A DNA stretch of 64,000 nucleotides from Pelodera strongyloides (lineage: Eukaryota; Nematoda; Chromadorea; Rhabditida; Rhabditidae), in the NCBI GenBank assembly GCA_036852015.1, contig JAANDG010000613.1, forward strand, positions 1 through 64,000, given 5' to 3'. Positions within the stretch are counted from its first letter, which is position 1. Each line of letters opens with the position of its first letter. The position numbers and the translations under genes are program-made. Positions 1 to 14,061 of the stretch are shown in pieces. The notes beneath the pieces are model-generated. The model made no database searches and was not told the origin of the DNA. It worked only from the letters and a program-made list of their open reading frames with translations.

Positions 1-584
1 AGCAGCTACTGAGCTGAGCGAGATTATTGCCGCGCAATGAAAAGCTACTTATTGCTCTTTCCTCTCTCTCTGTATCTATCTTTCTCTCTTTCTCTCTCTC
101 TCTTTCTCTCTCGGCTTTATTATCGTTTGTTCTCATGGAACGCTGCCAGCTGGCATCCATTCAATACGTGTTCCCTGGAACGAGTCCAACTGGCATTCGT
201 CCAATAAGTCGCTGCCACCTCTACAATGGAAAAACAAAACTCTGAAAAGATTCTGTTCTTTGTTAGTATAGCTGCCGACTGTCGATGTCGATGGTGATGA
301 TCACATTGGTGGTTGGATAAGTAGTTTTTGTAAGTTCAATGGGACTTTAACGTTCAGTGCTCGAATATTCGACCCGCCAATAGATGTTGCCCATGAGGTC
401 ACGATGTGCTGATGACTTATGAGTCCGAAAGGGATGGGTAATATAGTAGTATTAGCCTGGGAGGTTATTCCCCACCATCTCTGGCTCTCCGTTCCTCTCT
501 TTCCTCTTTCTCTCTTTCTCTCTTTCTCTCTTCCCCTCTCTGTCTCTGTTTGAAGAGCCATCTCCTAATTAGGCGTGTCCTCAG
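1..584. other. Left edge, no supportable gene
   Basis: I see no convincing exon here. The stretch holds two CT-rich low-complexity tracts, at about 60-115 and 485-545. A 22-codon open stretch after an AG at 584 (585-650) ends in TAG and is too short to call. Confidence 0.5.
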
Positions 585-908
585 GCCCCCGTTGGTCATC
601 TCTCACTGACCCGTGAACAGCTGCTGGCCCATGAGCCCCTGGAAACTTAGCTAAGGGTAGGACACTTTCGAGGGACAAACGAATTAATTCTACCTGAAAA
701 CACTTGAAGGTTTCAGAGGAGATTCAAGGGGAGACAGCTTTCCCGTGGCCAACTGGTGAAAGTAGAAAGTCAGTGTCGTAACATTTGAATGGAAACTGGA
801 ATGCTTTCCTCATCAAGTGCCTTTAACTACTTAGTTAGCGTAATATAGATGGTATAATGACCCTTACTTGTAATGGACCTACGGTATGTGAATTATCGAT
901 TCTTTCAG

Positions 909-1068
909 CAGGTGCCGTCTCTCCTACATTTCCAATATAAGAAGTTCCTTCCGTCGCGCACTCGTGGAACTGAATCAGCATCATTTGAGCAATGATCTGA
1001 TGAGAGAATTGCATGGAAAAGGTGAATATTCTGAACTGTCGACGTTCTTAGATATAGAAATGCCATAA
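909..1068 (+). CDS. Possible last exon of an unrecognised plus-strand gene
   Basis: A TTTCAG acceptor ends at 908 and is followed by a frame (first full codon at 910) that stays open for 52 codons to TAA at 1066-1068. The translation looks like globular helical protein, containing the segments SFRRALVELNQHH and LMRELHGKGEYSELSTFLD. The opposite strand in the same place reads less like protein. I could not identify the preceding exon, and a CAGCAG at the acceptor leaves its exact edge open by three bases. I do not recognise the protein. This could be the C-terminus of a gene lying mostly left of the window, or a chance open frame. Confidence 0.3.
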
Positions 1069-4000
1069 TGCGACAACTACGTTGTCCGAGAAGATAAATG
1101 TAGCATGTAGCGTACCACATATAATTATTGAATATGTAGCGTAATTATATAGTATACAACTCGGTGTTCCAACTCTTGTGTCCCTTAGGGACCTATCTAG
1201 TGTCTAACTATGGAATTCTTGTTCAGAAACGCGCTTCACAATACATTTGAGACCAACCGAGGAGGTGCTGGAAGCCACAGAACTAGTAACACTTTTTGCT
1301 TTAGAAATGTGCAAGAATGTATCAAATAACAACTATCGATGCCATATTTCACACGATAGAGGCCTATATGCCCAAACATGCCTATATGCCTATGCCTATA
1401 TGCCTATATGCCTATATGCCTATATGCCTATATGCCTATATGCCTATATGCCTATATGCTCAACTTTCCTAACCAAGGCACTGTAGTTTACAAGTACGTA
1501 CACACTGTTGGTGTGGTCTATACCGTAAGGTCTATTAGTTTCTTCATCGAAAAAGAATTTTATAAGTGAAAATACCACATTTCTCGGAAAAGTTCCTTTT
1601 AGGGCAGTCGTGTCGAATGGATAAATGGTCCTTCTGCTAACGAACAAATCCTTCCCGTCGTACACGGTTGTGGAAACCCCGAATCCACGGAGACACTTTC
1701 GGTAGGGACTATTTTCCCCCGCCCCGAGTAATTCACCTTACTTTATTTACCACACTTCCAAATTTTCAACGTAATCAATGCCCCTGATTCTTGTAGTACG
1801 ATCTGTACCGTTATCGTACTGTTACTAGATTTACATAAGCAGCTTAATCCATATCTATAAGTTCCAACTTCAGATGAGCTTCTGGATGAAGTACGCTAAC
1901 CAGTGAGACGAAAATCCACCAATAGACGAAGCACATCATCTGCCCTGTAATTATCTATTTCTACTTCAACGAAGCTATTTGACGGTTCGTGCCTCTGCAC
2001 TGCTAATTCATCGCTGTTTATATTCAACGTATGCATGAAAGTAATATATGTAATTTAATTGTATGTTGATTTGTTTTCTTCGTGCTTACTGTGTACTTAC
2101 TGTGTACTGTATTTGCGAACAAAAACACAAAATTCTGATCTCGATCCATTTATTTTACATTTAATAAACATATTTCGTTCTTCCAATCATCCATAAAAAA
2201 ATGCTTTTAAAATCAACTCTGTTGCGAATATTAAACAATTATAATCAATTAAATCATAACCATTCAACAAGATATTTCGCTCTTTAGCACATTACAAAAG
2301 ACTATAAAAGACTAAAGACACTACTTCAAATATGATGTAATCCAAGGTGTAAGAAAGAGAAAGAGAGAGAGACTGTTATAATAAGAGAGAGCACAGACTC
2401 TATGACTAAACTTCTTAATGAGGTACTGTAGTTAGGATGCAAAAACCAGAATATGGGTCGGGATCATAGCGGATGTTAATAGGAGAAGACCGCGCAGCAA
2501 AAAAGGCTGGACCCACTCAAAGTAGAGCAGTTCCAACCAAAAAATCTACAACAGTCCAGTGTACAGGCAAAGGAATATGGTAATTTAAAAGTTACAAACA
2601 AAATCTCAAACTTCAAAATTAGCATATTCTCATCGCCCAACACTCAAAAGTTCAACCTCAAAGGAAAACGAAGGCACTACGACATGCACATTTTTGATTT
2701 TAAGAAAACCAGAAAGAAACAGATCAACAGTGCCAACTTTTTCCAGAAAACAATGTCGGATGAACCCGTGATAATGGATAACAAAGGATTATAAAGAACA
2801 AACGAATATTAAACAGATAACTCTACTTGTGGTGATTAACAGGGTTAGTTAGATAAAGTGGTTTAGTTAATTGTAAGCATCTTCCAATATTAAAAAGACT
2901 ACTCGACAGCGATCTAAGATGACTACACAACGGGAGAAAAGCTAAATTTAAATCCCGATCTAAAATCACAAGTCAAGACACTACGGAACACTCCAATTGC
3001 CGCAATGCCCTTTAATTTTCGAATAAGCTAGGTTTGCGGCGATTAAGAGTTCTGACTAATTGCATAATTAGACAAGAATCAAAAACAGGGACCGGGGCGC
3101 TAAGGGAGGAGTTGCGAAGCGTTGCTATCAGATCAATGAACGCACAAACTACACCGCACTCCCCTCCCAAACCATAGTGATGGAAACCCGTGTAGTTTTA
3201 AAAAAAGGTATCGTGGGGATAATATCGATTGATTCCGAATCAGATTGGGAAATGAACCGGTAACCCTTTTGTACACATTTGGACATCTACAAAAAGAGTC
3301 TAGATCCCGTTGAGAGTGTAGTGGACGAAGAGAGAGCAGAGAGAAGGAGAGATACTTCGTATAGATGTCGGGTTCCTCCCTCCTTCTCCCTCTCTCTCAC
3401 TTCACCTCTAAACATAACATATGCAAATGACCCGAGATAAGGTACGGTAGGCGATTCGTAAAATAAAGAGAAAACGAGGAAGGCTAAAGGTTAGAAAAGA
3501 GTAACACTGCACATCGACTGGGGGTGACTGCGACTCAGAAATTCAGAAAGCGAATTCACCAAAACACGGGAGAGAACCTCCCTTTAGCTCAATGGCCTAC
3601 CCAGGGGGGAAACTCTCCGTATTCTAGTGCATCCGAAAGAAACAATATATTAAACTACTCTCCCGCTTGCAACTAATACAAAAACACATCGTTAGTAGAG
3701 TGGAGAAAAAACAGGGAATGCTTTACAATACAATAACATAGATAGAGAGACGATAGGTGTTGCCATCATAGAACACTCAAACATCATAGAACATTACACA
3801 ATATAAACGCTCGGCTTGTACTCCGTAAGAGAGAACCACAACAAGATCCGGTGATACACCCACCGTCGAAACGTTATGACTAGGTGATCGGTTCTGCCGA
3901 TCCTAAGGGTGTACAACTAGCTTCTAAAATTGGATACAGTATGCTTAAAGAATGAATTGTACCATACCCTTAAGGTCTGCAGAACCAATAGACGCCTTCT

Positions 4001-6963
4001 CCGGTGTATCACACAATCACCCGACACAGTATTAAGAAAAGACTATATACATGAGTGGTTTGCGCACACAAAAGCCCTTTCGATTGAAGCCCAGAGAAGA
4101 AACCATATTCAAATTTATACAGTAAAACCCTCGATTGGCTCGACACACACAAAGGGACTTTTGTGCGACTCTGAGGCAAAATATACAATGCACGGCGTAT
4201 AATCGAACGGAGTGGGTGTTCAAAGAACACCCATCCACGCAAAATATCTATGACTTAGAGAGATAAAAGGAAGGCTAGATACTGTACAAAGAGAGGAGGG
4301 ATGAGGGAACAAAACAGCGACAACAACAAACAAGCAATCTTTGCACAACTCCTACAGTAATAAGTGCGCACGCTTTTCGTTGTGTCAATCGTTTTGTTGT
4401 TTGTAATTTTGTCATAGTTCTGGGCTACAGATCACATCCCCGCCCCCTTATTGAATTGAATAATGGTACTTCATATCGACACAACGATCGCGCCTCCTAA
4501 GCACACCCGCGGCTCCCCGCGAGTTCGTCGCCGCACTTTTGCACAATTCACGCTAGCGATAATGCCGCGAGAGATCGAATAAAGTACGAGTTAGATGAGA
4601 GAGGCTAGGACGAAGAGACACCCGGGCGAGAGAGTGGGCCCAAAAAGAGAGGACCCTAGACAACTCCCGACTGGCGATACAAATCGATAACCATATACAT
4701 ATACAAAACAAGGCAGCGAACGAATCAATCAATAAATACACATGAAGTCTCACCGAGAGAGAGAGAAATATTTAGGGGAAACAAGCGACAGAGAGAGAGA
4801 GAGATAGGGAGTATAAACAAACACCATACACAAAGAGAGAGACCCGAACAGGAAATACTCTGAGATTGTGAGAGAGAATGAGAGAAAAAAAGAAGAAATA
4901 TATAATTACAGGTAATAGGTAGTCCCTACCAATCATTCTCGAAAATTAGCTTGTTATTAGCAGACAGAACTTACTATTAGACGAACACTGCAGTTTTCAC
5001 ATACTCAAAAGTTCTCAGGCTCCAAACCACAAATTGATCAAAGAGCAAACTACAGTATTCGTCATAGGTAATGCACCTGAGTGTATGCTCGTGTAATACT
5101 CTAAACAGTGAGACAAACATGGTAAATAATGTGATAAACATATTAGCACGGGGAGACGGGGAGCATATCCCTAGGAGGGCACAACTGACGATAACTACGT
5201 GCAGATTATAGAACAAAAACAAAGCAGAAACAATGCGTTCATCACACACAAACTACAGTATCATGTATCATCTATAGTTTGTAGTTTGTAGTAAGATGAT
5301 AACCTTGTTTCAGAGCCTAGCTCTAAAAAGCCGTAGTACGGGGGCCGGCTGATATACAATGGGGGATTAGGGATGAGGTAACCCGAGGTCACAAACACTG
5401 AGATGAGAATAGCCGGTCTCCCAATAGAGGTGGGACGGTTGGGAACCATCGGGGCACAGGAGGGAACCCGTGGGAACCTGGGAGCGGGTCTTCGCCAAAG
5501 CGCACAACAAACGAAAAAGGGTGTATCTGGGAAGAAGAGACACCATGGGCAGACGACCCGACTTCCGGGAGCGCACGGGGAATCTCTCCCAATCAACATT
5601 TCCCAACTGTCCACACCAGACGGGAGAACCGGCATAAACTGAATAGACATGTGCCAACATGTGCTCTCTTTGCGTTGGTAAATCAGCTTCAAAATGGTTT
5701 CACCAAAGAGTGAACATGCATAGGCAAATACCAGACAATAAAACAACAAAACTACTAACATACATGCTGATCCTCCTTCTGACACGACTCCTTGATCGGT
5801 TGAATCGTCGAATTTCCTTGGGGAGGTAAGCTTCTCCCCAGGCTGCACAAAGAGTTGAAACCCTCGGTTGAGTTTCTCTCCACTCCAATATAGAAAAGAG
5901 AGATAAGACGTCTCCAACGTAGACAATATGCATGATGAAGAGGGTGGAAAAAGAAAGAGAGAATAGAGATATCGACAATCTCAAGAGAATAGGGACATCT
6001 ACTAGAGAGAGAGCAGGGGATGTTAGAGAAAATAAATGCATTCGGCAAAAAACTATGAGACAAAAAAGGGTTGGTTAATAGGCAGAGTAGAAAAAGGAAT
6101 AGAAAAATGATTGGGAGGGGGATATATTAGTTTACAAAATATTAATATTACAAATATTAAGTGGGGGGGGGGGGCACAACTAAAACGATGAGTAGTACAG
6201 TGTGGGGGAAGAGGGTAGATGGTACAGGATTGTGAATAGAGAGAGAGAGAGTTATTAGAATTGCACCCAAAAAGGTTTGAGTAAAGGGCACTAATAGAGA
6301 AGAACACTCAATAATAAAGCACTACAATGCACCTCTACTATTCCTGATCACCAAAAAAAAAGATAAAGTTCAAAATACCAAACATAGACCGATATCTAAA
6401 TGCCACAGTAGTACCGCTAGGCGGTCACATTTACATTAGCTATCCGAAGAAAAAAAGGGAAAGAAAAGCAGAAAATATACTACTCAAAAAAGGTGTAGGT
6501 GGCCGTGTTTTAGCTGTTAGCCTTCCACATGACACACTTGCTGGTTGGGAAGCAGAGCTAAGCTAATGAAACAATATGATCCAAAACAAAACATATACCA
6601 CTGCCCCAACCAACGTATGAGAGAGAAGATGAACTTACTACCAGTACGTCGTGATCAGCATACAACACATCGCAACAATATTAGATACTGGGCCACAAAC
6701 GTACCAAGCAGTAGTCATAAAACTACTCTAGTTGCACAAAGTAATATTTACACATCTAGAGAGAGAAATAGTAAGCAGAGGTCTAGGGCCACTTGGGCCT
6801 TATCAAATCACCCTTAATTAGAGATCAAGAGACCATCGATGAGTCGTCGGAAATTCTGTCTTCATATGTGACACGTATGTATATTCGTGAATCAATACTA
6901 ATGACGTCATCGATGGACAAATGTACATCTTGGGTGTTCTCTACAGCTACACAAACCGGACAG
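1069..6963. other. Long gene-poor stretch, purine-rich on the plus strand
   Basis: No exon with splice sites and a protein-like frame could be supported in this 5.9 kb. The plus strand is rich in A and G, with GA tracts near 2350-2390, 3330-3420, 4755-4805 and 6240-6255 and a G run at 6163-6173, so the minus strand reads as C/T-rich. A minus-strand frame of 221 codons (5261-5926) has no splice context or family resemblance and its composition follows the tract. A small GC-rich patch lies at 4485-4560. Part of this may be 3' untranslated sequence of the PNRC-like gene, which ends at 6964 on the minus strand. Confidence 0.5.
1381..1460. repeat. CCTATATG minisatellite
   Basis: About nine nearly perfect head-to-tail copies of the 8-mer CCTATATG, with one shortened unit near 1391. 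An isolated related copy lies at 1363. It produces spurious open frames on the plus strand. Confidence 0.9.
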
Positions 6964-8497
6964 TCAGTGGCGCCCGGAGGAGGCCATAACCTCCTTGATG
7001 AGCTGCAGCGGGCAGACTCGGAGCCCGGATGGGACACCCGGACGCGCAGAAGCCGACAACATCTCAGAGGGGGCGGGCACGGGAGATGGTTCTCCACGAT
7101 CAAGCACCTGCAAGGCAGCGAGGTTACTAATATGGTTTTACCGAGGATCGAAGTTCCCAAACTCCATAAAACCAGACCTAGCAACACTAAAAGGGTAGTA
7201 AAGTTGAAGATGGAACCTCGGGAACCGCCTCAAGACGCTCCCAGAGACCTAGCCAATAAGCTAACTTTACAAGTCCCGAAGTCCCGCCTGAACTTGCGAG
7301 CCTACAGGGGGAGGGGTTACGTTAAAAGTTAAAACCCAGGGCTACGTAACCCAGGTAACTGAAAGTATCATACCGTGCTGGGAACGTCGCAACTGGAGAC
7401 GGATCCTTCCGAATCGGAAGCGGAAGAGGCAGAGGAAGAAGTGGAGAACTCCTCAATCCACGCGTCGGGAGGCAGGGGCAGGTTTCTGCAAGGAATTTGG
7501 GTAAAAAATGAGGTTCGGTTCGGTAGATAAGGATAAGGTTAGACTCATATTCATCACATAAATGAACTACGGTCCTGAAATACACTGCGGGTCAGCCGAA
7601 TTATAAGACAATATGATGAGAAATGAAATGGCCATCCAACTAAGTTGAAATCGTATGCTCTTGCTCTCCGTAGCATACAGTAATTATTACGAATTTACGC
7701 TGTCAGCAGACGTATCCCACTTAAGTAAACACTACTCACCAACTTTTAATATATCGTGAAGCATAGCATAAAAAAAGATAATCGAAAATTTTTAAACATA
7801 CCTTGCCGATGGACTGTCGCTCCACTTTCCTCCCGCGTAACAAGGCGACACTGAGTGGTTCTTGCGACTGCTGCAATATAGTTACTATATAGAATAGACC
7901 CTACCCGGGTAAACCTCTCGTAGGCGATTTAGGGTCGAAACGGGGTATCGTTAGAACATGACGCATTATTCACATTATATTTCCTTATATTGATCAATAT
8001 TTGGTTAACTAATAAACACACAAAAACAGTTATTGAAGGAACATAAAATAGATGACAGAACATACCTGTGATCTACAAACTAAAGAAGTATAACCACAAA
8101 CAGCATACAGTACCTGTGATGGTGTGGGGTGGACGGCTGGCTTCCCGGGTAGTAAGTGGATCCGGAAACGGCAGCGAACATCGGTTGCTGCAGAGGGCGA
8201 CGAGAGCGCCTATCAACGATTAGTATTGAGAATACGTCACGAAATAAACAGCAACAAAGGACATCGAGGCAGTCCTATGGCCTAGCCCACCGGTAGGGCC
8301 CGGCATAAGTTTGTAGTTTGTATTGACACGCAGATACCAAAAGAAAGTCCCAAATAATAGTTGTTTGCAAGAAAGTATAACTCCTTGTCAACTCACTTCT
8401 CCTTATGCTGCCTGGTGCGCGGTGTCTGTGGGGCAGAGTTTGCCGGGCCGGGAGAGCCCGAATGCGACGCGCGAGGGTACACACGACCGCAAGACAT
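6964..8497 (-). CDS. PNRC-family mRNA decapping cofactor-like protein
   Basis: Five coding exons on the minus strand: 8497-8397, 8209-8114, 7870-7802, 7485-7374 and 7107-6964, all with GT..AG introns and consistent phases, giving 173 residues. The family signature is at residues 76-98: a CYAGGKWSDSP segment, then LPLPP and a Trp, matching the YAG..F..PP..LPxPP motif of vertebrate PNRC1/PNRC2. After it come a Ser-rich stretch and a helical end (PLQLIKEVM), as in PNRC2, which is 139 residues. PNRC2 bridges DCP1A and UPF1 in P-bodies and promotes decapping; PNRC1 was also described as a nuclear receptor coactivator. The N-terminus is basic and disordered (TPRTRQHKEKRSRR). A TTTCAG acceptor lies 4 bases before the ATG, so there is a spliced or trans-spliced 5' leader. 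Exon 3 has tandem CAGCAG acceptors. If exon 4 is not spliced, the protein stops one codon later, losing exon 5. Confidence 0.72.
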
Positions 8498-11400
8498 AAC
8501 ACTGAAAAGATACAAACAATATAAACCAGTTCATGGAAGTAAACAAATAAGCAACCGTCACTACTTCAAAATAAGTGCCACGAAAATGCAGGGTTGCACA
8601 AAACGTCTAAAGCTCCTAAGCTTTCTCCTTACCCAAGCCCCAAGCCAAGAGAATAAACAAAATAAAGTAAAAACCCACCTAGATTGCTGAGTACTCAACA
8701 TGTTCAAATGTGTTATTAGTAGAAGAAGGTTTGTAGTAATAAGTCGTTGATAATATACGAAATGTTCGTATTTTGTAGATGAATACAGTAGTATTACAAT
8801 AAGGCGGGAATTTGAATAACTCTCGGCGATTCAATCAATAGTCCGCGCGTTTTAATCGACCAATCTTGCACTGAATAGTGAATGCAATACGAGCAGATAA
8901 CAACGTGGTCACCGAAAAAGCACACGCACAAAAGATCACCTGAAAAGGGGGAATATTAAACATTGAGAATGAGCAAGGACTAAAACGGAGCAGGTAAACC
9001 ACCTAAGGATTGGCTCATTGCCAAAGGGTTTTTTGGCGCCTCGTGCATAAATTTTTTTACGTATTTATGCTAATTACTCGAGCTCGATTTTTATTCTAAT
9101 TTATGTTCATTTGATTATTGAAATTGATTATTCAAATTTCAAATTTATATCGCTGATACAGTATGCCACTGATCTACAGGGTCAAAAATAAAGTATTGCT
9201 GAGACAAACAACAACACTAAGAAAAACACAAAACAACTACAAACATGTACATAACGAAAAGCACAGCCAAAAAGAAAGGAACCTATGAAATGTATAAACC
9301 TGTAGTACCAAGAAATGGCTAACAAACTGACTACTATCTAAGCTAGTGACATGTTTCATTCCTCTTGAATGTGAAGTGGGTGGGTGGGGGCCAAGTATCT
9401 GATGACATCACGGAAGAAGAGAAGAATACTGGACTAGACGACGTCACCCCCTAACCGCTTACTGCCTACGCTAATTTAATGACCCGTCACGTCACTACGC
9501 TTACACATACCGTTAACCCTCTCCCTCATCTAGTTAGCAAACAAAATCTTTGTCGAAATATTGAACTTACCAAATCATGCTAAACTAGACGCACAATGGT
9601 AAAAAAATAAGGGTTCCCAATCTCAAATAGATCTCAACCAACTGATTGACTTATATATACATCTATCGCCCAGCATGGCACTATAAACATTACAATGGAA
9701 CGGGTCGAGGTGTGACACGTTGAGGCGAGGGGTCACGAGGGGCCAGAGCACAGGAGGAGCACGGATCAGCCGACTCTATACCAACTAGTATCCGATCTAT
9801 GACACATTCGATACAATGACGTAGGCCGGAGAAGGGATACGGTGACAGGTCAGACTCAGACAGTGATGAGAGTGTATCACGGATCAAGAGACGGTGAGAA
9901 ACTAAAACATAGCCTACGATAACATCAGAGAAAGGAAATCTGATCATGAGGTTCATCGCTCAACGAATTATCAACGAACAAACTGTCAACCCAACAACAA
10001 GGAATATATAAACAAGTCATAAAACTTGACACAAAGGTACACTTCCAGAACTACTATCCGTATGACACGTATGTCTATCAACTTATGTAGCGATGAGTCA
10101 TAGTGCAGATCAACAAGGATTTGAAGTTCAGGGGTCGGAACAAGTATACTGTAACTCCATTGGGCATATAAAATAGACAGTATGGCGGCACTGGTCGGGT
10201 GACCGCTCAATCAAAGTAGAGTGAACCCCCACTCTTTTGGTTCTCGCTTATCAATTGCAGCAAGTTATCTATTAAAGGGAAGGAACGGACATATGGGCAT
10301 TTCATTGTTTGCTGATTGGAATTGTTATAAAGTCAAAAAAAGACCTAATACTTGCGAAGAAGTAGAGGGTGAAGCCAAATGACAGTAGAGAGACAGAGAC
10401 ACACATAGTGGGAGAACATAGATAACAATCGGCTCTCCCAGTTGGGAGGGGAGATTCAGAGATAGAAAGAGCTGATTAATAGAAGGGTGTCGAGAAAGCG
10501 AGAAAAAGAGAGGGAGAGAGAGAGAGAGAGAGGGAGAAGCAGAGAAGCAGAGAAGCAGAGGGTCAATCCGATAAACGGCACGTGATGATGCCACATTTCT
10601 ACTTCTCTCAGCGAAATCTAACGAAAAGGCAGCTGGAATAAATATCATATGATATTTGACAGGATAGGGGATTGGGCAACGTCAAGCAATATAACATAAC
10701 AGATGTGCAAACAAAATTATGCACAGCGGCAAAAAAGGAACCATACTACACCTAAATTATTCTTAAATCAACCGGGTATTTGGAGTGACATTAAACTAAA
10801 CATCAAAAGAATTGTGTTCAACCTAAAAACATACAGTTAAGTGGATTGACAGAAAGGCGATAGGTCAGTGCAGATGAAGAGAGTTCAACTGCCAAATTCA
10901 CAGGAATAAGTGGTTAATCTACGGGAAAATCTACGGGAAAATGTCAGAAACTATAAGCAACACCAAGTTTCTTACTCTTACATCATGTTGTGCAACATGT
11001 AGAAGGACCAAGACACAGAAAAAATCTCCGAACAATACTAGACTCAAAGGGGGGATAATGAATGAAAGACAGAAAGGCCTAGTAAAGGGGAGGGGAGGTA
11101 CATCCCTAAGCACCATTACGTCCATTACCTAACTTTCCTATCAAGGTGACATAACTAAGTGACATACGCTAACCCTAACGGCCACATTGACATCTTTGCA
11201 ACGGTAGATCAGAGGAAGGGAGAGGATGATACACATCTGCATGATACCGCCGGATTGAAACATGTGATAACCAGCGGTTGGAATATGGCCAATGGGGGTT
11301 ACTACTAGTTACGAGTTATAGTAAGCAGATTGTACAACACCCATCCACTATAAACTACACGTCCAAGTTGAAAATAACTTAAACTATAATTGCGAAACAA

Positions 11401-12244
11401 GCAATAACTCGTCAAGCCAGGCACATATCCCATACTCAATTTCGCAAGTCCCATTTCAAAATACCCCCTACCCTGGCCACATTTTTCATAGTGAACTTAA
11501 ATCAAACTAACGAAATCGAACATTACCCACAAAAGAAAAGAAAGTGGATGGGATGATACTAAATTTAAATTCCATGAACGACAAAGAGCCAACACATAAG
11601 CCAAGGCACAAAAACCATGACATTCACAAACAAGAAAAGGCAACAGGCAAGAGACAACTCAAGACCTGAAGACCACCCACCAAAAAAATATAATATAATA
11701 AAATGTAAAATACAAAACTAACCGGAACTGGTCAGATCGAGATCGAAGTTGGATGTAAAACAGGGAAAAGTTCTTATTCTCACTTTCTACCAGCACACAC
11801 CTGATGACCATACGCTTGTACTGAAAAGGAGAGGAAAATAATATAACAAGTAACATCAAACAAGTTTTCATAATTCAACTTCACATCAATTCACACCTTG
11901 AACGCAAATACTACTCCAATTGTATTTTGGAATGGGAATATCTTTTCCATTTCTGGGAAATTCCCTTTTTTCAGGTAGGCAGGTTACTGTAGTTTCCCTT
12001 CTCTCTCTCGGGTGAGAGAATGAGAGAAATTGAAGCAGCAGATACAGTATGACGAGCAAACTACACTAGCCCGCCACCAAAAATAAGCCCAAATCTATTC
12101 ACACATTTCTTATGTGAAGCACACTTTGCTAATATAAACAATTCACATTGATCCATTAAAGCTCCAAGCTCCTATTCCAAAACAATGTCGTTAACTAAAC
12201 TGTACAAAGATGTTAATACCTAAAAATATAAACTTGCAACTTAC

Positions 12245-12413
12245 GGGTCTTGTCTGTGTGTTGATCAAAGTGTAAAATCCCGTTGGAGAGATGTAAACAC
12301 CGGTGTTTTTGGTCTTCGTCGATCGCTTCGTCAGATTCAGAATATTCAGATGTTCGAATAGCAGAATACGTCTGCGAAGCGGCACAAGCACGCGCGTTAC
12401 ACGCTTTGAGATA
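12245..12413 (-). other. Possible spliced exon upstream of the PNRC-like gene
   Basis: On the minus strand a CTTACAG acceptor precedes 12413 and a GTAAGT donor follows 12245. Two of the three frames are open across the 169 bases, and one includes TKNTGVYISPTGFYTLINT. It lies on the same strand as the PNRC-like gene, 3.7 kb upstream of its ATG, so it may be a 5' untranslated or N-terminal exon of that gene. Neither open frame ends in the phase needed to join the exon at 8501 directly. Confidence 0.35.
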
Positions 12414-14061
12414 CTGTAAGAATTTGGGATACGGTACAAAATATAATAGTGGGCTACAGTACACTATAAGACGCGAACAAAGCGCGGAACTCAGCATGAG
12501 ATAAAAATTGAAGTCAAAGAAAGATGAACAATAAATAAAGCTGTTAATAAAAAGTATTGCTCAAAATGAATACAAAGATTCAACACGTAAAGGAAGTGCG
12601 ATAGATATATACTATCAAACAGCTAAACTAATTGAGAGAGAAAAAAACGGAGCTAACTAACGAAAAAAGACAATAAACAAATCCAAATGGCATTATACAA
12701 AAAAAGACGACGAACGGACGAACTATATGCTCAAGAGAATCCATGAACTCGTTGTGAACGTAAAATAGGTATGTAAGTAAATGATCTAAATCAGATCCTA
12801 ATCCTGGTTTACTTACTAACGAACGTGTCTAGAAGTATGGATGTTTGTGGTGACGTTGCCTATAAGTGTAGTTCTATTATGCTTTGCATAAAAACATCAA
12901 ATACAACCATTTCGTATGCTTTGCGCAAATGGCGCACATGTGTATTTTCATCGTCGCGGGAAAATCAGGAAGCATTGAAGGACTAGACATTTCAGAGGAA
13001 AATGAAAAAGAGACCGAAGAGAGGAGATCGAATGACAGAAATCAAAGAAAACAGAGAAGAGCGAAATAGACGTCGTTTCCACATAGATCACGGAGACATC
13101 AGAGAAAACATAGACGATGAATCTGAGTAGTGAGCACAGAAAACCTGTTCTACCAATCGTTCGCACTGACAGAAAGCGACGGGAAGGTTCTCTCCCCCTT
13201 CCCAAATGGCGTGCCCAAATCTAATTATCGTTTTACTGCGAAACTGCCAGTCGCAAATAAAAATATGGGCATAACTACTGTATTGTGAAACGGCTGGACA
13301 GCGGAGTGAAGAGAGAAGTCTAAAAGACAACCCATTCTAGAAGGTACTACACACTTTATGATGAAATTACAATCATGATCCACGCTTACGACGTATTTCG
13401 AAAACCAGTATTTCGTAAAAGGAAAGGGGTATGTGGTATATGCACGTGTAATTACTACGCGCCGTATTTCGTGACGGCCACATGTGACAGTGACTATGAC
13501 TAATGACATTCACGATTATTCCATTAGTTCGGAATGAGATCTTCCATAATGGAATTCCAAAGGATATTCCCAGTTCCCAACTGTAGGGGAACTTGGCTTC
13601 CCGTATGTTCCCGTACAGTCGGGGAGGCATAAATTCCCATTAAAGGTGGGTAAGAGGTAAATATATAACGCAAGCTCAACTCAGCTTCTAACTAACTTCG
13701 AACAAATCAAATCAATGTCAACAAGTGTAACCATCGACTTGGACAGATACTGACTGATATTTTATCAAACATGCGCAGAGGACTGGATGAAGGAAAACTG
13801 AAAATGAGAGCAAACTGACACTGCCCAAATCGAATGACCGTCCAACTAAAAAATAACCTGACCTTTATGAGGAAATCCATCCAGGCCAGCACCCAATACT
13901 TCATTCATGTCTTAACTGAGTTAACTCCCAAAATCAGTATAAGAAATTATACAACGTTTTCGAATATGGGGACAAATCCGCTTTCCACAAAGAGCGGAGA
14001 ACTTTGCGTCCTCTAACTGGGGAACTATGTGGCAAGGAACCGTAGTCACAAAGTTACTTAC

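Noticed and set aside
5261..5926. 221-codon frame on the minus strand
   Set aside because: No splice context, no family resemblance, other frames of the same strand are open too, and the translation follows the C/T-rich tract.
6793..7332. 179-codon plus-strand frame
   Set aside because: It lies opposite the last exons of the PNRC-like gene, which explain the open sequence with matching splice phases.
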